NCBI RefSeq assembly: GCF_017654505.1
Contig: NC_054534.1
Coordinates: 11,338,571-11,402,570 of the forward strand
Length of the DNA stretch: 64,000 nt
Direction of reading: 5' to 3'
Source of the DNA: Polyodon spathula
Taxonomy: Eukaryota; Chordata; Actinopteri; Acipenseriformes; Polyodontidae
Below the pieces are notes generated by a model, which saw only the letters and a list, made by a program, of their open reading frames with translations, did not search any database and had not been told where the DNA came from. The position numbers and the translations under genes are program-made. This document shows, in pieces, positions 1 through 13,814 of this stretch; position 1 is the stretch's first letter; each line of letters begins with the position of its first letter.

Positions 1-743
1 TCGAGCTTCTTAAGAATTGATCACATTTCATGAAATTTGAAAGACATTAAATGACAGCAGCTGCATTGGCTCCTGTGTCAAGTTACTGTCTCACACCCAA
101 ATAACACAAAAAGAGAATTTCTGCAGGTCTCTTCCCCCATCCCCTCCATCACACACTGTATGCCTGGTGAGAACTGTCAATAATTGTTGTTCCTGCCGGA
201 ATGCTCTGAGGTGATATCAAACAGTCCTGGTAATACAGAATCAATAGCTCAGCGCCAGCAGGAGTGGCAAAACTGTTATCATGATTGTGTTTACCGCTGA
301 TGAGATTACACCCTTTCCATCCAAAGCCACTAAAAATACCAGCAAACCCACAGCATTCCTTTAAAACTGCAGGTATTGAGCATGTTTGCTTTCACCTTCA
401 ATGGTGAATACCAAGGAAGAGGCCAATATAATACAAGGACGTTTAAAATGTTTTACCATTAAAACTTATGAAATGACTATATCATTTTGCTTATTCTGAA
501 ATGAAAGTGCATTCAAATAACACTACATAGCTATAACAACACAAAATATCACTGCACATGCTATTATAAGTTTCATCTAAATGGTTGGGAAATTATTTGC
601 ATTTCATTAATTTGAATAACTAGAAAGATAAATGACATGCTTTATGTACAATGTTAATAATTCACAAATCCTTATAAACATATTTTAATATTTTATTAAA
701 AAAAGAGAAATATTGTAAACCAAATAGTTAACCATACAAACGA
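1..743. other. Unique sequence, no gene seen
   Basis: No reading frame or repeat that I recognise. About 60-400 is of balanced composition and looks single copy. 430-740 is AT-rich and leads into the minisatellite. Confidence 0.5.
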
Positions 744-2384
744 CCCCCCAACTTCCCTCTCTACAACACTAATCCTACCCTAATACAATCTACAAGAGAC
801 CCCACAACCTCCCTCCCTACAGCCCTCACCCTAATACAATTTACAAGAGACCCCACAAGCTCCCTACAGCCCTAACCCTCAACCATTCTACAAGACCCCC
901 AACCTCCCTATCTACAACCCTAACCTTAATAAAATCTACAAGAGACCTCTCCCCCAACCTCCCTCTCTACACCCCTAACCCTAATACAATCTACAAGAGA
1001 CCTCACAACCTCACTCTCTACAGCCCTAACCCTAATACAATCTACAAGAGACCTCACAACCTCCCTCTCTACAGCCCTAACCCTAATACAATCTACAACA
1101 GACCTCTCCCCCAACCTCCCTCTCTACACCCCTAACCCTAATACAATCTACAAGAGACCTCACAACCTCCCTCTCTACAACCCTAACCCTAATACAATCT
1201 ACAAGAGACCTCTCCCCCCAACCTCCCTCTCTACACCCCTAACCCTAATACAATCTACAAGAGACCTCACAACCTCCCTCTCTACAACCCTAACCTTAAT
1301 ACAATCTACAAGAGACCTCTCCCCCAACCTCCCTCTCTACACCCCTAACCCTAATACAATCTACAACAGACCTCTCCCCCAACCTCCCTCTCTACAACCC
1401 TAACCTTAATACAATCTACAAGAGACCTCTCCCCGACCTCCCTCTCTACACCCCTAACCCTAATACAATATACAAGAGACCTCACAACCTCCCTCTCTAC
1501 ACCCCTAACCCTAATACAATCTACAAGAGACCTCACAACCTCACTCTCTACAGCCCTAACCCTAATACAATCTACAAGACACCTCTCCCCCAACCTCCCT
1601 CTCTACACCCCTAACCCTAATACAATCTACAACAGACCTCTCCCCCAACCTCCCTCTCTACCCTAACCCTAATACAATCTACAAGAGACCTCACAACCTC
1701 CCTCTCTACAACCCTAACCTTAATACAATCTACAAGAGAGACCTCCCTCTCTACAACCCTAACCCTAATACAATCTACCCTCCCCCAACCTCCCTCTCTA
1801 CAACCCTAACCCTAATACAATCTACAAGAGACCTCCCCAACCTCCCTCTCTACAACCCTAACCCTAATACAATCTACAAGAGACCTCACAACCTCCCTCT
1901 CTACAACCCTAACCCTAATACCTACAAGAGACAACCTCCCTCTCTACAGCCCTAACCCTAATACAATCTACAAGAGACCTCCCCCCCAACCTCCCTCTCT
2001 ACACCCCTAACCCTAATACAATCTACAAGAGACCTCACAACCTCCCTCTCTACAGCCCTAACCCTAATACAATCTACAACAGACCTCTCCCCCAACCTCC
2101 CTCTCTACACCCCTAACCCTAATACAATCTACAAGAGACCCCACAACCTCCCTCCCTATAGCCCTAACCCTCATAAAATCTACGAGACCCCCAACCTCCC
2201 TCTCTACAACCCTAACCTTAATACAATCTACAAGAGACCTCACAACCTCCCTCTCTACAGCCCTAACCCTAATACAATCTACAAGACACCTCTCCCCCAA
2301 TCTTCCTTTTTACATCCTAACCATAATACAATTTAACAATTACATACAATCTACAAAAGACCCCTTCCCCAACCTCCCTCTCTA
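744..2384. repeat. Minisatellite with telomere-like core, about 30 units of 51-55 bp
   Basis: A long head-to-tail array. The commonest unit is 51 bp (for example 1021 to 1072). A variant of about 55 bp carries an extra cytosine-rich stretch (for example 1072 to 1127). Each unit contains the core ccctaaccctaatacaat, then a segment ending in gagacct, then acctccctctcta. The plus strand is C-rich, so the minus strand has GGGTTAGGG plus GGGAGG in nearly every unit. Degenerate units lie at both ends (744-900 and 2290-2384). Open reading frames on the minus strand through this array encode a 17-residue periodic peptide, which simply mirrors the 51-bp period and is not a gene. Unit length and order are read directly; the exact copy number was not computed. 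Confidence 0.93.
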
Positions 2385-2507
2385 AAAAAAATAAAATAAA
2401 AAATGTTTGTTATGCAAGGAAAAGGCAGTTTCTTTGTGGCTCTCATTTTTATTCAACTGCTCCCCTATGAAACCACTATTTACCTCATATGCTGAAAATT
2501 GACCAGT

Positions 2508-2650
2508 GGGTGCCTAGTGGATGTATGAAATCTTGTGTGTGTAATGCATGTGTGCCTAGTGGATGTGTGAAATCGTGTGTGTGTAATGCATGGGTACCTA
2601 GTGGATGTGTGAAGTCTTGCATGTGAAATGCATGGGTGCCTAGTGGATTC
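2508..2650. repeat. Short minisatellite, 42-bp unit
   Basis: The landmark tgcctagtgg (or tacctagtgg) recurs at 2511, 2553, 2595 and 2637, an exact 42-bp spacing. That gives three full units and a partial fourth. Units differ by a few substitutions. The 14-residue periodic minus-strand frame across it is a product of the repeat. Confidence 0.9.
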
Positions 2651-3311
2651 CATAGTGGAAATACAAGTTAATTTTAACCTGTGATTACACAAGTGAGATT
2701 GCAGAAATGCAGGAATCAGAAACGTTCCTCATCAAAACGCATACAAAAGACAGTTAAAACAAGCATAGCAGATACTAGCAGTGTGAAAGTAAGATTAAAC
2801 TGATTTATTATCTCTTACTTCTGTAATGTTGTTGCAGCACTTAGCTAACTAGAGAGAATTATGTCAACTACGACCCTGATTAAGTGGTACTCATTCTGTC
2901 CATGGTGTAGGTCTCAAACAATAGGCCATTGTTTTGAGCACAGTGAAGTTCAGCATTAAACCCCAGCTTAGAAAAACTGCGACAGCATTTACATGTCAGA
3001 CCCTTACAAATGAATGGCTCCAATTTCTTCATTCTTTTTTTATGCCAGAAAGGCTAGCAGCACTCCCTCACAAAACATCAATTCTACTGAGCACAGCACT
3101 TATTCAGAGAACCGTAATCTCTGATTTGGCTTGGGATGCTGTAATAGAACTAGAGTCGGAATGTAAAGCCCTGTTTAAGTCTCTTTCATTTTCTCACATG
3201 CCTCCTTACACATAAGGCATCACTGAAGTGATAGTATCAACCGTTATATTCAATCCAGAAAGAGAAAAAGTGTGTTCTATCTTCCATAGGCAATTGCATT
3301 GTTTTTATTTG
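2651..3311. other. Unassigned sequence upstream of the L2 fossil
   Basis: A 93-codon plus-strand frame (2934-3215) lies here, but its translation shows no family signature that I recognise. It could be decayed 5' LINE sequence or chance. No other structure seen. Confidence 0.35.
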
Positions 3312-4480
3312 CAAGGTTGGAGTGGAAAACAGTACTGAAACTGCTCTGCTCTGGATTGTAAATGATCTGCTGAATGTTGATGTTGCCGTTCCCTCTGTGC
3401 TTGTCCTCCTTGACCTAATAGCTGCGTTTGACACCATAGATCATAGCATTCTTCTTGATTGCCTTCAGAAGTATGCTGGGATCTCTGGAACCTGTCTCTG
3501 CTGGATGTCCTCTTACCTACCTGGACGCATGCAGTCTGTTTTCTATGCTGGATGCAGTGGTTTTTGCATATCCAGTCACCTGTGGTGTCCCTCAAGGGTC
3601 TGTTCTTGGGCCTCTTCTCTTCAACATCTACATGCTTCCCACCAACACAGCCTCAGGTTTCAGTTCTATGCTGATGACACCCAGCTCTACTTAAAACTTG
3701 ACCCTGGAAGCCCCTCTGCCATGGTCAGGCTCTTGGCTTGCATTCAATACATCGAGGTCTGGGTGTCTGCCAGTTTTCTTCAACTCAACACTAGCAAATC
3801 TGAACTCCTTCTAGTATGATCTAAAATTTAAGAATCTCAATATAGCTGCCCTGAACCTCGGAAACTATCTGCTGCTGCATTCCTCAACTGTACGAAGCCT
3901 TGGTGTACTTCTTGATATCTCCTTGGGCAAATCTTCCTTCTACCATATTCAAAACATCTTCAAAGTCCGTCCCTACCTTTTCCTCCTGGATACGGAGATA
4001 CTTTGTCATGCATTTGTCTCTTCTCGACTTGATTACTGCAACACTGTCTATGGTGGTCTCCCAGCACGCGCCCTAACTCGACTGCAGCTAGTTCAGAGTG
4101 CTGCTGCCAGGCTCCTTACTAGATGTAAAAAACATGAACACATCACACCTCGTCTTGCCCAGCTGCACTGGCTACCTGTAAAGTTCAAGATTATTTTCAA
4201 AACTCTCTTGCTCACCTACAATGCCCTTCATCACAAAGGTCCTGAGTATCTCCTCAACTTGCTGACCCTCTATATCCCAGTCCACAAGCTGAGGTTCTCT
4301 GACTCTGGCCTGCTTGTTATCCTCAAGCAAAAGTGCACCACACTTGGAGAATGCTCGTTTAGCTTTATGGCTCCAACTGTTTGGAACTTTCTCCCAGCTT
4401 TGGTGTGTGATGATCCCACCGTCGCTCACTTTAAATCAGCTCTCAAGAGTGGCTTGGTCACAACTGCTTCTTTGGCATGG
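3312..4480 (+). mobile_element. L2-clade LINE fossil: reverse transcriptase and C-terminal region
   Basis: Reverse transcriptase of a non-LTR retrotransposon, broken by frameshifts. In order: STETALLWIVNDLL at 3328-3369; the RT palm motif LLDLIAAFDTIDHSILL at about 3406-3459, with the first catalytic aspartate; CGVPQGSVLGPLLFNIY at about 3579-3632 in another frame; the catalytic box FYADDTQLYL at about 3661-3690; then the conserved L2 C-terminal region at 3923-4480, with SSRLDYCNTVYGGLP, AAARLLTR, LHWLPVKFKI, LLLTYNALH and APTVWNFLP. This order and these motifs fit the L2 group of the CR1 superclade. The endonuclease is absent, so it is 5' truncated. At least three frame changes make it non-functional. 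No target duplication or 3' microsatellite tail could be fixed. Confidence 0.9.
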
Positions 4481-4609
4481 TGGGTGTGGAGGGGCGGTTG
4501 GTTGACCAAAGGCTTCAGTCCTCCTGATCGGTATATGGGTTGTAATTTACTCCACCCTCTCAGACAACAAGTGAATACAACAATATTATACTGAGTCATG
4601 TAGGCAAAT

Positions 4610-5386
4610 GTTTCATGAATGCTTTCAACATAATATGAATAGGGATCAAGTATTGGTCCAGAAGTTGTGTCTACTCGAGAAGGTAGATCAGGTATAGCAG
4701 CTTGTTTTTTTTTTCTTTTTAAATATAAAATATTGTGGACTTAAGCACATATTGCAGTTTAAATCTGCATCTAGATTAAAGTAAAATACCATCTGAAATA
4801 CTTGTTTTAAAAAAAGTGGAAAGATCTTGATTTCACCAAGAAAAATGTTCCACAACTGTGGTTCATAACAAAAATATGAGCTATACCATTTGCAGGAAAA
4901 ACCCAGAAAAACTCATTGTCAGACAGACTAGCCGAAACCCAGCTATACATCCACTAGAAAAGGAGCGGTACTGATACCCCTAGGACCAGTCTGCATGAAC
5001 TCCAGGGTCAAACTAAAACATCTCATTGTGGCTCCATGGCAGCCTTGCATTCCTGGCACAGCTATATACCACTTTTACAGATGTAAAGAATTTGTAGAAC
5101 CAGACAAATCCATCTTGAACACAGGATTTAAAGCCTCATGACTCCTATCTTTTTCCCAGACTGGCAACCTCAGTAGAATAGAGATCTTGTGTGAACTGGC
5201 TGGGCTCGGATAGGCACAAAACCGATTGTTCGGTTCAACATGACCAAGCTAATTAATTGCTTAGGGCTTAGGAATCAACGGTCAACATGCAGGTTAAGGG
5301 GACATGTTCAAAAGCACCTTTTTGATCCTTTTTGGGAATGAAAACAGAAATACCTTCATATTGCGAACAACTCGGTTACAGTAATT
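4610..5386. other. Unique sequence between two LINE fossils
   Basis: No gene or named repeat seen. 4890-5280 is higher in complexity and GC than its surroundings and could hold conserved non-coding sequence, but nothing here proves it. Confidence 0.4.
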
Positions 5387-6328
5387 AAGAACATAAGACA
5401 AACATAAGAAAGTTTAGTAGCTTATTTAGTAGGTTGTTAGTAGCTTATTGATCCCAGAATCTCATTAGGAACAACTTCTTGAACAACATTACTGGGGAGT
5501 TGATTCCAGACCCTCATGATTCTCTGTGTAAAAAAGTGCCTCCTATTTTCTGTTCTGAATGCCCCTTTGTCTAATCTCCATTTGTGACCCCTGGTCCTTG
5601 TTTCTTTTTTCAGGTCAAAAAAGTCCCTTGGGTTGACATTGTCAATACCTTTTAGAATTTTGAATGCTTGAATTAGGTTGCCACATAATCTTTAGCCTGT
5701 CTGCATATGACATGCCTTTTAAACCTAGAATAATTCTGGTTGCTCTTCTTTGCAATCTTTCTAGAGCAGCAATATCCTTTTTGTAGCGAGGTGACAAGAA
5801 TTGAACACAATATTCAAGATGAGGTCTTACTAATGCATTGTACAGTTTTAACATTACTTCCCTTGATTTAAATTCAACACTTTTCCCAATGTATCCAAGC
5901 ATCTTGTTGGCCTTTTTTATAGTTTCCCCACATTGTCTAGATGAAGACATTTCTGAGTCAACAAAAACTCCTAGGTATTTTTCATAGAGTCCTTCTTTAA
6001 TTTCAGTAACTCCCATATGATATTTATAATGCAGATTTTTATTTCCTGCGTGCAGTACCTTACACTTTTCCCTATTAAATGTCATTTAACATGTGTCTGC
6101 CCAGTTCTGAATCTTGTCTAGATCATTTTGAATGACCTTTGCTGCTGCAGCAGTGTTTGCCACTCCTCCTATTTTTGTGTCGTCTGCGAATTGAACAAGT
6201 TTGCTTACTATGTCAGAATCTAAGTCATTAATGTAGATTAGGAATAGTAGACGACCTAATACTGATCCCCGTGGTACTCCACTGGTTACTTGTGCTTCAC
6301 AGACCAAAATAAATATTACATTGACCAT
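5387..6328 (-). mobile_element. CR1-clade LINE 3' fragment (RT end and C-terminal domain)
   Basis: Reading the minus strand from 6328 downwards: VTSGVPRGSVLGRLLFLIY and the catalytic FADDTK box at 6290-6160, a linker, then FNREKCKVLHAGN (6080), LGVFVDSEM, KKANKMLGYIG, LKLYNALVRPHLEYCVQF, YKKDIAALERLQRRAT and MSYADRLK at about 5700. The tail continues in frame fragments as TRGHKWRLDKGAFRTE and FFTQRI. The element ends in the short repeats aagaacataag / cataagaaag (5387-5412 on the plus strand), typical of CR1 3' ends. It is 5' truncated, missing the endonuclease and early RT. Stops and a frame break at 6086 make it dead. It belongs to the same family as the copy at 44356-45381, in the opposite orientation. 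Confidence 0.93.
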
Positions 6329-6534
6329 TTTAGTTTTCTTTGTGATTGGATGGGATTATCGGTGACAGACCCATAAGACTTTGCAGTTCAATCAAATAAA
6401 CTCAAAACTAGGTACTTCTCACACACAGATTACAGTGTAATTCACAACAGTCAAACCCCCACTGGATACTGGATACGCTAATAGGAGTTGTATACTTCCG
6501 ACATGGAATAATAATAAGAATGTATAATAAGAAT

Positions 6535-6650
6535 AAGAAAGGTGTAAGAATATATTTTCGGTCAGTAATCAGCTATATTGAAACAATAGATACTCATGTG
6601 GGAAAAAGGTTAGACCACTTTGTGGTTTAATTAGGCATCTTAAACAACAT
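6535..6650 (-). repeat. Dispersed repeat family X, copy 1
   Basis: On the minus strand this reads through aaagtggtctaac and tgattactgaccgaaaat. The same order occurs at 13815-14200 and 31650-31825. Three divergent copies of one family lie in this window. No coding content; class unknown. Confidence 0.7.
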
Positions 6651-6659
6651 CTAAAAAGT

Positions 6660-8324
6660 CTCATGAATTTTACCATTTGTGGATATGTGTTCCTGTTCTC
6701 TTACTATTTTAAATTAATTGCATGAGTGACTTATTAAAGTCAGCAATTAAATTAGGCAATCACTACTTTGTTGATTTTGAGAATTTTCCAAGATTTTCAG
6801 TTACAGTGGTTTGATTTCTTATGCACAGCAAATCAAAAGACAGTCTTACTTGCCCTCTGAAGAAATCGTGAAATGTGCTGTTTAAAAACAAAGTTTAGTC
6901 CCTTTACTTTTCATTACTTTTCCAACATCTAATCTTGTCTTGCTAAAGCATGTACCGGTACAATACTGTACATATGCAGTGCATTAATCCAAAGCCCTGA
7001 CAATGAACAAATGGAATCTACCCCAGAAGTCTAAATTACTTACATGGAACCGTAGAGTAGCTGCACAATGAAGGTTGAATGCTGATGTGGTGCTGCACAG
7101 AAGAGGAGGCCCCTTTAGGATCCATTCACCTCTGCCTTGAAGTCTATATAGCCCGTCTATGTTTTGTGTGTGTAGATTTTGTGACTGTACAGCAGGCAGA
7201 GACGGAGATGTTTTATCTCTTGTCAGAGTGCTGCTTCAATTAAATTAATGGATCCATTCAGCTCCCTCGCTCCTCTTTCAGCTTCATCAGTGGCGAATAC
7301 ATTAAAAAGATCTTATGCCTCAAGATGATGGTATTAGCCAGGGCACTCATTTTCCCTCCGTCTTCTTTTTTTCCAGTAAATCAAATAATTAATGAGATCT
7401 CTACCTCAATAGAGCACTTCATCAATATTTTGTAGCTTGTATGCAGCATTGGGGGGGGAAAAATGCTTTTTGCTCTTTCAAAAGCTTTTATCTTTGTCTG
7501 GGTGCAGGTTTTGTGCACAAATACGGGATGTCTAAAAAGCTTAAAATATTGACCCTTTAGTGTAATTAGTTCAGCTTTCAGTATACAAACTGATCATGTA
7601 AAGGTGCATGTCATTACTAAGTTGTTGTATCTGAACAAAAGCCTTTTACACTCTAACAACTGACAGAAAAAAGTTGGATGTGTTATTGATTACATCCAGA
7701 TCTAAGAGGAGAGAGTTACCAAATGACAGTCGTGAAAACAGCAGCGGCACAAGAAGCTGAGGAAACCCTTTTCAATTCCAGAGAGAGGAAGAAAAGAATT
7801 GATACTTGATACTGTACAGGATCTTGTGATTTTGAGTCTAATTAGCTAGTAATTTACCAGCTGGAGAGCGACACTAAGGCACCAAATGATAAGAAATCAG
7901 AAGGTTTTTTGTTTGCTTGTATTTTAAGAAGCATTAATGATTTGCTTTCTGTGGTGTGTTAATTTTCTATGACTTTCATAGATGCAGAGCTGTACCTTTT
8001 CTGTTTTGTTTATGCTTATCTGTTTATGTTATTCGTATTGAAATTGAAAATTCACTAAATGTGCTTACTGAGATCCTTCTGACACTAAGGGCATTTAAAA
8101 ATGTGTAGCACTTTCTTTGAATTAGCTATTGTGTAGCATTCATAACCCCTTCATGAAGACTTCATTACACTGTAAACATAAACTATGTACATAATCACCC
8201 ATATTCATAACATTTTTGCCCAGTATGTTGTCATAACATTTATTATTATAAAATGGCATTGGGAAATGGAGCTCAGTGATTGGCTCTTTAGGTATTCCAG
8301 CCATGTAGACATTTCTAAACAATG
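6660..8324. other. Unique sequence with possible conserved non-coding block
   Basis: No exon recognised. 7080-7450 is a complex stretch with several homeodomain-type ATTA cores (for example caattaaattaatgg near 7235 and aaataattaatgag near 7384) and no repeat character. It is a candidate regulatory element only. A minus-strand frame at 8140-8478 has no family signature. Confidence 0.35.
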
Positions 8325-9707
<1,383 letters not shown>

Positions 9708-9793
<86 letters not shown>

Positions 9794-9808
9794 TATTATA
9801 TATATATG
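9708..9808. repeat. (TA)n microsatellite
   Basis: About 100 bp of TA, with interruptions near 9768 and 9791. It abuts the right end of Tc1 element 1. Long TA/Y-rich reading frames through it are artefacts. Confidence 0.95.
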
Positions 9809-9809
9809 T

Positions 9810-11595
9810 CGCAAGTTGAATATGAATATTTCAAAAAAGACATAGCTGGTTGTAACACTACTCCAAGTAAAATCTTCATTGTTTGTATGACACACAATTA
9901 CTTGATCATTAATTCACCGAACTATAAATATTTCATTGTGCAATTTTATTTCTACAGCTGCCTTCATAATGGCATGGAAACAACAATATAAAGGCCACCG
10001 GGTAGCCTGATACAGTATCATGTTACTAACCCTACTCAGTAGTCCACAAGAAAATGTGCTTTTTATGTTGTTTCATCTCATCGGATCAGAAGGCATGTCA
10101 TTTGTATAATACATCTATTTACATGACAAGGACTGAAGAAGTAGCATGTTGAAATCCCTCTTATAAGAAAGTCTCTATCTTGTGCCAGTTCACAACAGAA
10201 GCCCTATCTTTCTGCAGTTTGTGTGGCTTGAAACAGCAGCTGGTATTTGGCACAGCAGCTCTACATTACTGCTGGGTTAACAGGTTAAAGTATTGTGAAA
10301 ACACTCAGAACCTGCTGCCAACAGGGCTATAAAAGTACATACACTACTGAAAAAGAATGTTTGATGGTTTTTCTGTAGTGACAGGGATTAGCTTCAAGAT
10401 TTTTAGATTCCAACAAACATACAAGAGTGGTGTCAGTGGCATCTGTTTTTATACGCTGTTGCGTATTGTCAGCTCTGCTAATACCATTGCTGGTAGCTTC
10501 CTGGGCGAATCAATGTCAGTTCCTGTGTCTTCCCATCTCTCAGCAGTTCCACTCACGCCCCCTATCCTGTAACAGTCATAAATTGGGCTTTAATTCATCA
10601 ATAGATCCAGGGAGGGTCTTACATTTTCAGAAGACGCCACACATTTATCTTTCTCTCCATAGTTTATGTAGTTGCAACAAAGAGGAGCAGGTCAATAATT
10701 TCACTTAATTTTAACTTCTAACAGCATAACGGGGGAATTCTGTAATTATAATTCTATCAATATAACTCTCAATAATAAGATATACAGGTGTAAGAAAAAT
10801 GCAGGTATACAATTACACTAAAGTTTGGACAATAATTCCTATGTTGCTTGGTCAAATAGTAATCAGAGAGGTATGCCTGGTGTCTGACACGTTTTTAATG
10901 AACGACGTTAAAATAAGTTATTTTCTAAATGTTTGTCTAATGTTATGAATGATTTTGTTTTTAGTGTCTGTCCTATTGTATTGAATGATGTAAGTGCAGT
11001 AGTGTTCTATTTGATTTGTATGTGTGTGCTTGATGTAAAGAATTAATGAGCAAGTGTGTCCATATATACACATACATACCTACGTACATATATACACACA
11101 CATATCACTAGGTTAGTTGCAAATGATTATATTTCAACATTCATTTTATCACTGATGTATTGACGTTTCTATTAAATGAAACTACAAGTCTTCGAAAAAT
11201 ATGATCTGAGAAAAAAAAAAAAAAACCTTTTTGATGCGTCTACAGGAACTGGATATGTTCTTTGTGTTGACACCTGACAATGTAAATACCTCATTTGACA
11301 GGCTGACTGGATCTTAATTTGCCTGTCTGTGAAGAAAACCATCTGACATGAGACAGGTATTTAGCTGCCTGATGTTTCTGACAGCCTCTTATAATTTGCC
11401 CATCAAATCTGTATATTCCTCATATATTTCTTTATCTGTATACTTAAGCACAAATTAGTAGACCTTTTCTTTAACCAACCCAATAATATATAAGCCCACA
11501 TATCACAAAATACAAATACAAATGCTGAACCATACAGTACATTAGTATTCACCAAAATAACAAACAGAGCATATGGCCTATGTCATTAGAGTGGC
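9810..11595. other. Unique AT-rich sequence, no gene seen
   Basis: No recognised repeat apart from short CA/TA-rich runs near 11062-11106 and a poly(A) run near 11212-11226. Reading frames at 10357-10708 lack any family motif. Confidence 0.45.
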
Positions 11596-11596
11596 T

Positions 11597-11611
11597 TTGT
11601 ATTTATTATTA

Positions 11612-11653
<42 letters not shown>

Positions 11654-11656
11654 GAA
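11597..11656. repeat. (ATT)n microsatellite
   Basis: Nearly perfect tatt/att triplets. A 24-bp direct duplication follows at 11714-11759 (gctacaaatgtacctgt, twice). Confidence 0.9.
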
Positions 11657-11829
11657 TATAATTATAATATTTTAATAATAATATGCTACCATAATATTCT
11701 AATAAAGAATTTGAAGGCTACAAATGTACCTGTTATCAAGGCTACAAATGTACCTGTCCTTCTAGGAACAAATCAAATAAGATATTTTAGAAAAAGAAAG
11801 AAAAAAGACAAATTGAAAAACAAATAGCC

Positions 11830-12378
11830 CATAGGAGCTCTTGTATGTCTCTTAACAAGACAAGCAGGATGCATTAGATGACTTTTTGTAAAAAAAAAAA
11901 AAAAAAATAATAAGTAAAAGAAAACATTATCAAATAATAAAATGTTTCGCCAAAGATCTGAGACGACTTGGGCTGATGCTTGCTGACTGCAGTGTGGCTC
12001 TGCTGAGTGTCCGAGTCATCAGTTCAATTAAAGGCAATGGGGCCAGCTGCCCGGGAGAGTTCTTTGCTGGAGCCTGAGCTCATTGAGGTCCAGCATTTAT
12101 TTTGTCTCACAAGAAATACTTTGGTTCCCTCTTGCAGGAATATTGCCCTGGACATATGTGGAATATTCCCAGGTGAATTGATTGCATAGTGAAGCAATTA
12201 GCACTTCTGGATCGCTGGTAAGAGGGCCCTCGTTTTGTTGAATAAATTAGTTGGTTTGGGATCCCTGAACAAGTTAAAGAGCATGCTCTGTATTACTGAT
12301 CTCTGGCCGGTGAGAGACACTTTGGGGAATGTAACAGGGCAAGTGGACATTTGGAAAAAGTAATGTACAGATAGAACT
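11830..12378. other. Unique sequence, no gene seen
   Basis: Poly(A) near 11890. 11950-12200 is of balanced composition and could be a conserved non-coding block, but no exon or named element is visible. Confidence 0.35.
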
Positions 12379-12488
<110 letters not shown>

Positions 12489-12489
12489 T

Positions 12490-13814
12490 AAACAATCACA
12501 AGCATAAAGAACCAAGCTTGGACAAAACCCTGCTCTACCCTTATCTGACAGAAGGTGTTGTGTGCCCTTGAATTCTGCTCTTTTAATGTTATCTTAGCAA
12601 GATGAATGGTGTTCATACCAAGCAGTTATAATATCAGCTTTCTCAAAAAGTCTGGCTGACCTTCCATCAATTGGTGCGTCCAGCTGCTGTTTTCCATTGC
12701 TCTGCAGCACAACAGCAGCAGGGCTCAGGGGCTTTAGAACGGCTCTGTTTATATTGAAACTTGGTGACGTTCAATGGTGAAAAGATACACAGCATTAGCT
12801 TTCTTTGATTGCTTGAACTATGTCAAAACTTGACGTTCATGCTACTCTATAATGCATATTTGACCACACTTAAGCAAAGGAATTAGGCCAATCTGCTTGC
12901 AGGCTAATGAAACAAGTTTGTATTACCAGCACCTAAACATGGCAGTCATTTGAGACACCGTTGGTACATTCCACAAATCCAATTGGTCTTAATTAGAGAA
13001 ACTGCTAGCTTCTACTGGCTTGTAAAAAAGTTAGCTATGGTGGCTTTAAAGGTTTGGGAAACAAAAGTTATTAAATAGATTTATATGAATGGAATGCATA
13101 TAAAAAGCTTTTTTTCAGCTTTTTAAATTGAAATTGTCTAAAATAAGAAGCAATTGGTCCCAACAGAAGCCTGAACTTCATCATTGTAAAACACAAACAA
13201 GAATACAATGTACTGCCTTCTCAATGGATGTAGCGAGTCACATCCAAGTCTGTTTGACAAACTCTGTATCTAAAAGGGCTGGTAACTATACAAGACAAGC
13301 TACATTACTGGTAGACTACCATATTTCAACTATTTTTTTTTTTTTACTTAAAGCTTCAAAAGACATATACATAAGCCATTCTTATCATTTAATTTATAAA
13401 AAGACCATACAGGTAGACACTAGCTGGTAATTGATCTGTTTTATAGACAATAGTGTTCGCTAATGTATTCTAAAATAGCTGCATTTCAGTAAAGCTCAAT
13501 GAATTTGTATGTAAGGTAAATTATGCATTACAGAAGTTACCTGATGATTCATACCCCTTGTTTGCAAACCATTAGGTTAATGTTTGTGTCAAGGTGGGTG
13601 GGGGGGCCCTTGTATTGTTTCTGCTCATTGTATGTAGCATATACTATACATGTCTCATATAACTTTATTTCTTGACAAAACAGTTGTATTTTTTGACAAA
13701 ACCAATGCTATTTGTTTTGCTCCAAATAAATGGTGGCGTGAGCTATTATCAAAAGTGAATTGAAATCAAAGTGTTTTGTATCTTCAAAAAGAGCTTTCAA
13801 TTGTGTGAGATTGT
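12490..13814. other. Unique sequence, no gene seen
   Basis: No named element. 12600-12780 is comparatively complex. Poly(T) near 13331. A 100-codon plus-strand frame at 13128-13430 has no recognisable family signature. Confidence 0.4.

Noticed and set aside
926..2300. Several minus-strand frames with a periodic 17-residue peptide
   Set aside because: The period equals the 51-bp DNA repeat; frames break at unit length changes and no domain is present.
2934..3215. 93-codon plus-strand frame
   Set aside because: No recognisable family, no splice or promoter context, and it lies beside a LINE fossil.
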